A model generated the notes under the pieces. It saw only the letters and a list, made by a program, of their open reading frames with translations, did not search any database and was not told the origin of the DNA. Of a stretch of DNA of 64,000 bases, positions 63,890-64,000 are shown piece by piece (within the stretch, counting starts at the first letter, position 1; every line of letters begins with the position of its first letter). The stretch lies in the NCBI GenBank assembly GCA_032622095.1, contig CP136065.1, positions 155,503,577 through 155,567,576 on the forward strand, read 5' to 3'. The translations under genes and the position numbers were made by a program. Source of the stretch: Siphonodentalium dalli. Its lineage: Eukaryota > Mollusca > Scaphopoda > Gadilida > Siphonodentaliidae.

Positions 63890-64000
63890 GTAAGTTTACT
63901 TCCATATGATCTCGACCACCAACAGACAATGTTCAGAAACACAAAATAAAAAACATTATTCTAGTTCACTCATTCAGCCTCCTGACAGGTAAATTCAATT
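63890..64000. other. Start of intron 23
   Basis: Begins gtaagt; no feature before the window edge. Confidence 0.7.

Noticed and set aside
1-64000. tRNA, rRNA or snoRNA genes
   Set aside because: No cloverleaf with A and B boxes or rRNA-like text was recognised; short palindromes are explained by MITEs and foldbacks.
1-64000. A novel bacterial-type defence or biosynthetic system
   Set aside because: Everything coding is either one spliced eukaryotic kinase gene or transposon-derived; there are no compact gene clusters.

Overview
The window is eukaryotic, A+T-rich genomic DNA, most likely from a mollusc (possibly a bivalve). The taxon is inferred from gene architecture and repeat style, not from a species-diagnostic sequence. 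It lies inside one plus-strand gene, which enters from the left and leaves on the right. I reconstructed 23 internal exons, all with GT-AG introns. They join into 1743 nt, an uninterrupted frame of exactly 581 codons. The protein is a NIMA-related kinase of the NEK1 type. It starts in the kinase N-lobe, runs through the HRD, DFG and activation-loop motifs and the C-lobe, and continues into the basic, charged coiled-coil region. The start codon and first kinase exon(s) lie to the left; the rest of the C-terminal region lies to the right.

Layout: exons 1-5 (1932-7623) and 6-10 (15026-25233) encode the kinase domain. Exons 11-13 (32218-33121) encode a Pro/Gly/Ala/Ser linker with a coding minisatellite. 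Exons 14-16 (39786-43186) encode a Lys/Glu helix and the NEK1-like Arg-Ala-Arg-x-x-Gly-Trp-x-Asn-Val segment. Exons 17-20 (49724-55119) encode a linker and a second helical block. Exons 21-22 (59554-61157) look like a 30-codon insert. Exon 23 (63815-63889) resumes the family alignment.

The other ~97% is intron, heavily colonised by mobile DNA. Two ~5.23 kb elements have inverted terminal repeats and an internal complementary region, the hallmark of DIRS retroelements; neither shows a reverse transcriptase. At least 20 TTAA-flanked (piggyBac-like) insertions fall into several families, two of which (A and B) often lie right beside splice sites. Three elements carry hAT-type ends and 8-bp target duplications (two perfect), and several nests are datable by insertion order (one is three levels deep). 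There is also a 5'-truncated LINE with a readable reverse transcriptase, a pogo/Tigger-like element, foldback elements, tandem-unit repeats with CCGT runs, and a small retrocopy with a 13-bp target duplication.

No second intact host gene, no RNA gene and no prokaryotic-type system was found. The most unusual content is the pair of RT-less DIRS-like elements, the concentration of TTAA elements at exon edges, and an element bounded by inverted arrays of a 16-bp repeat that carries the remnant of a zinc-finger gene.
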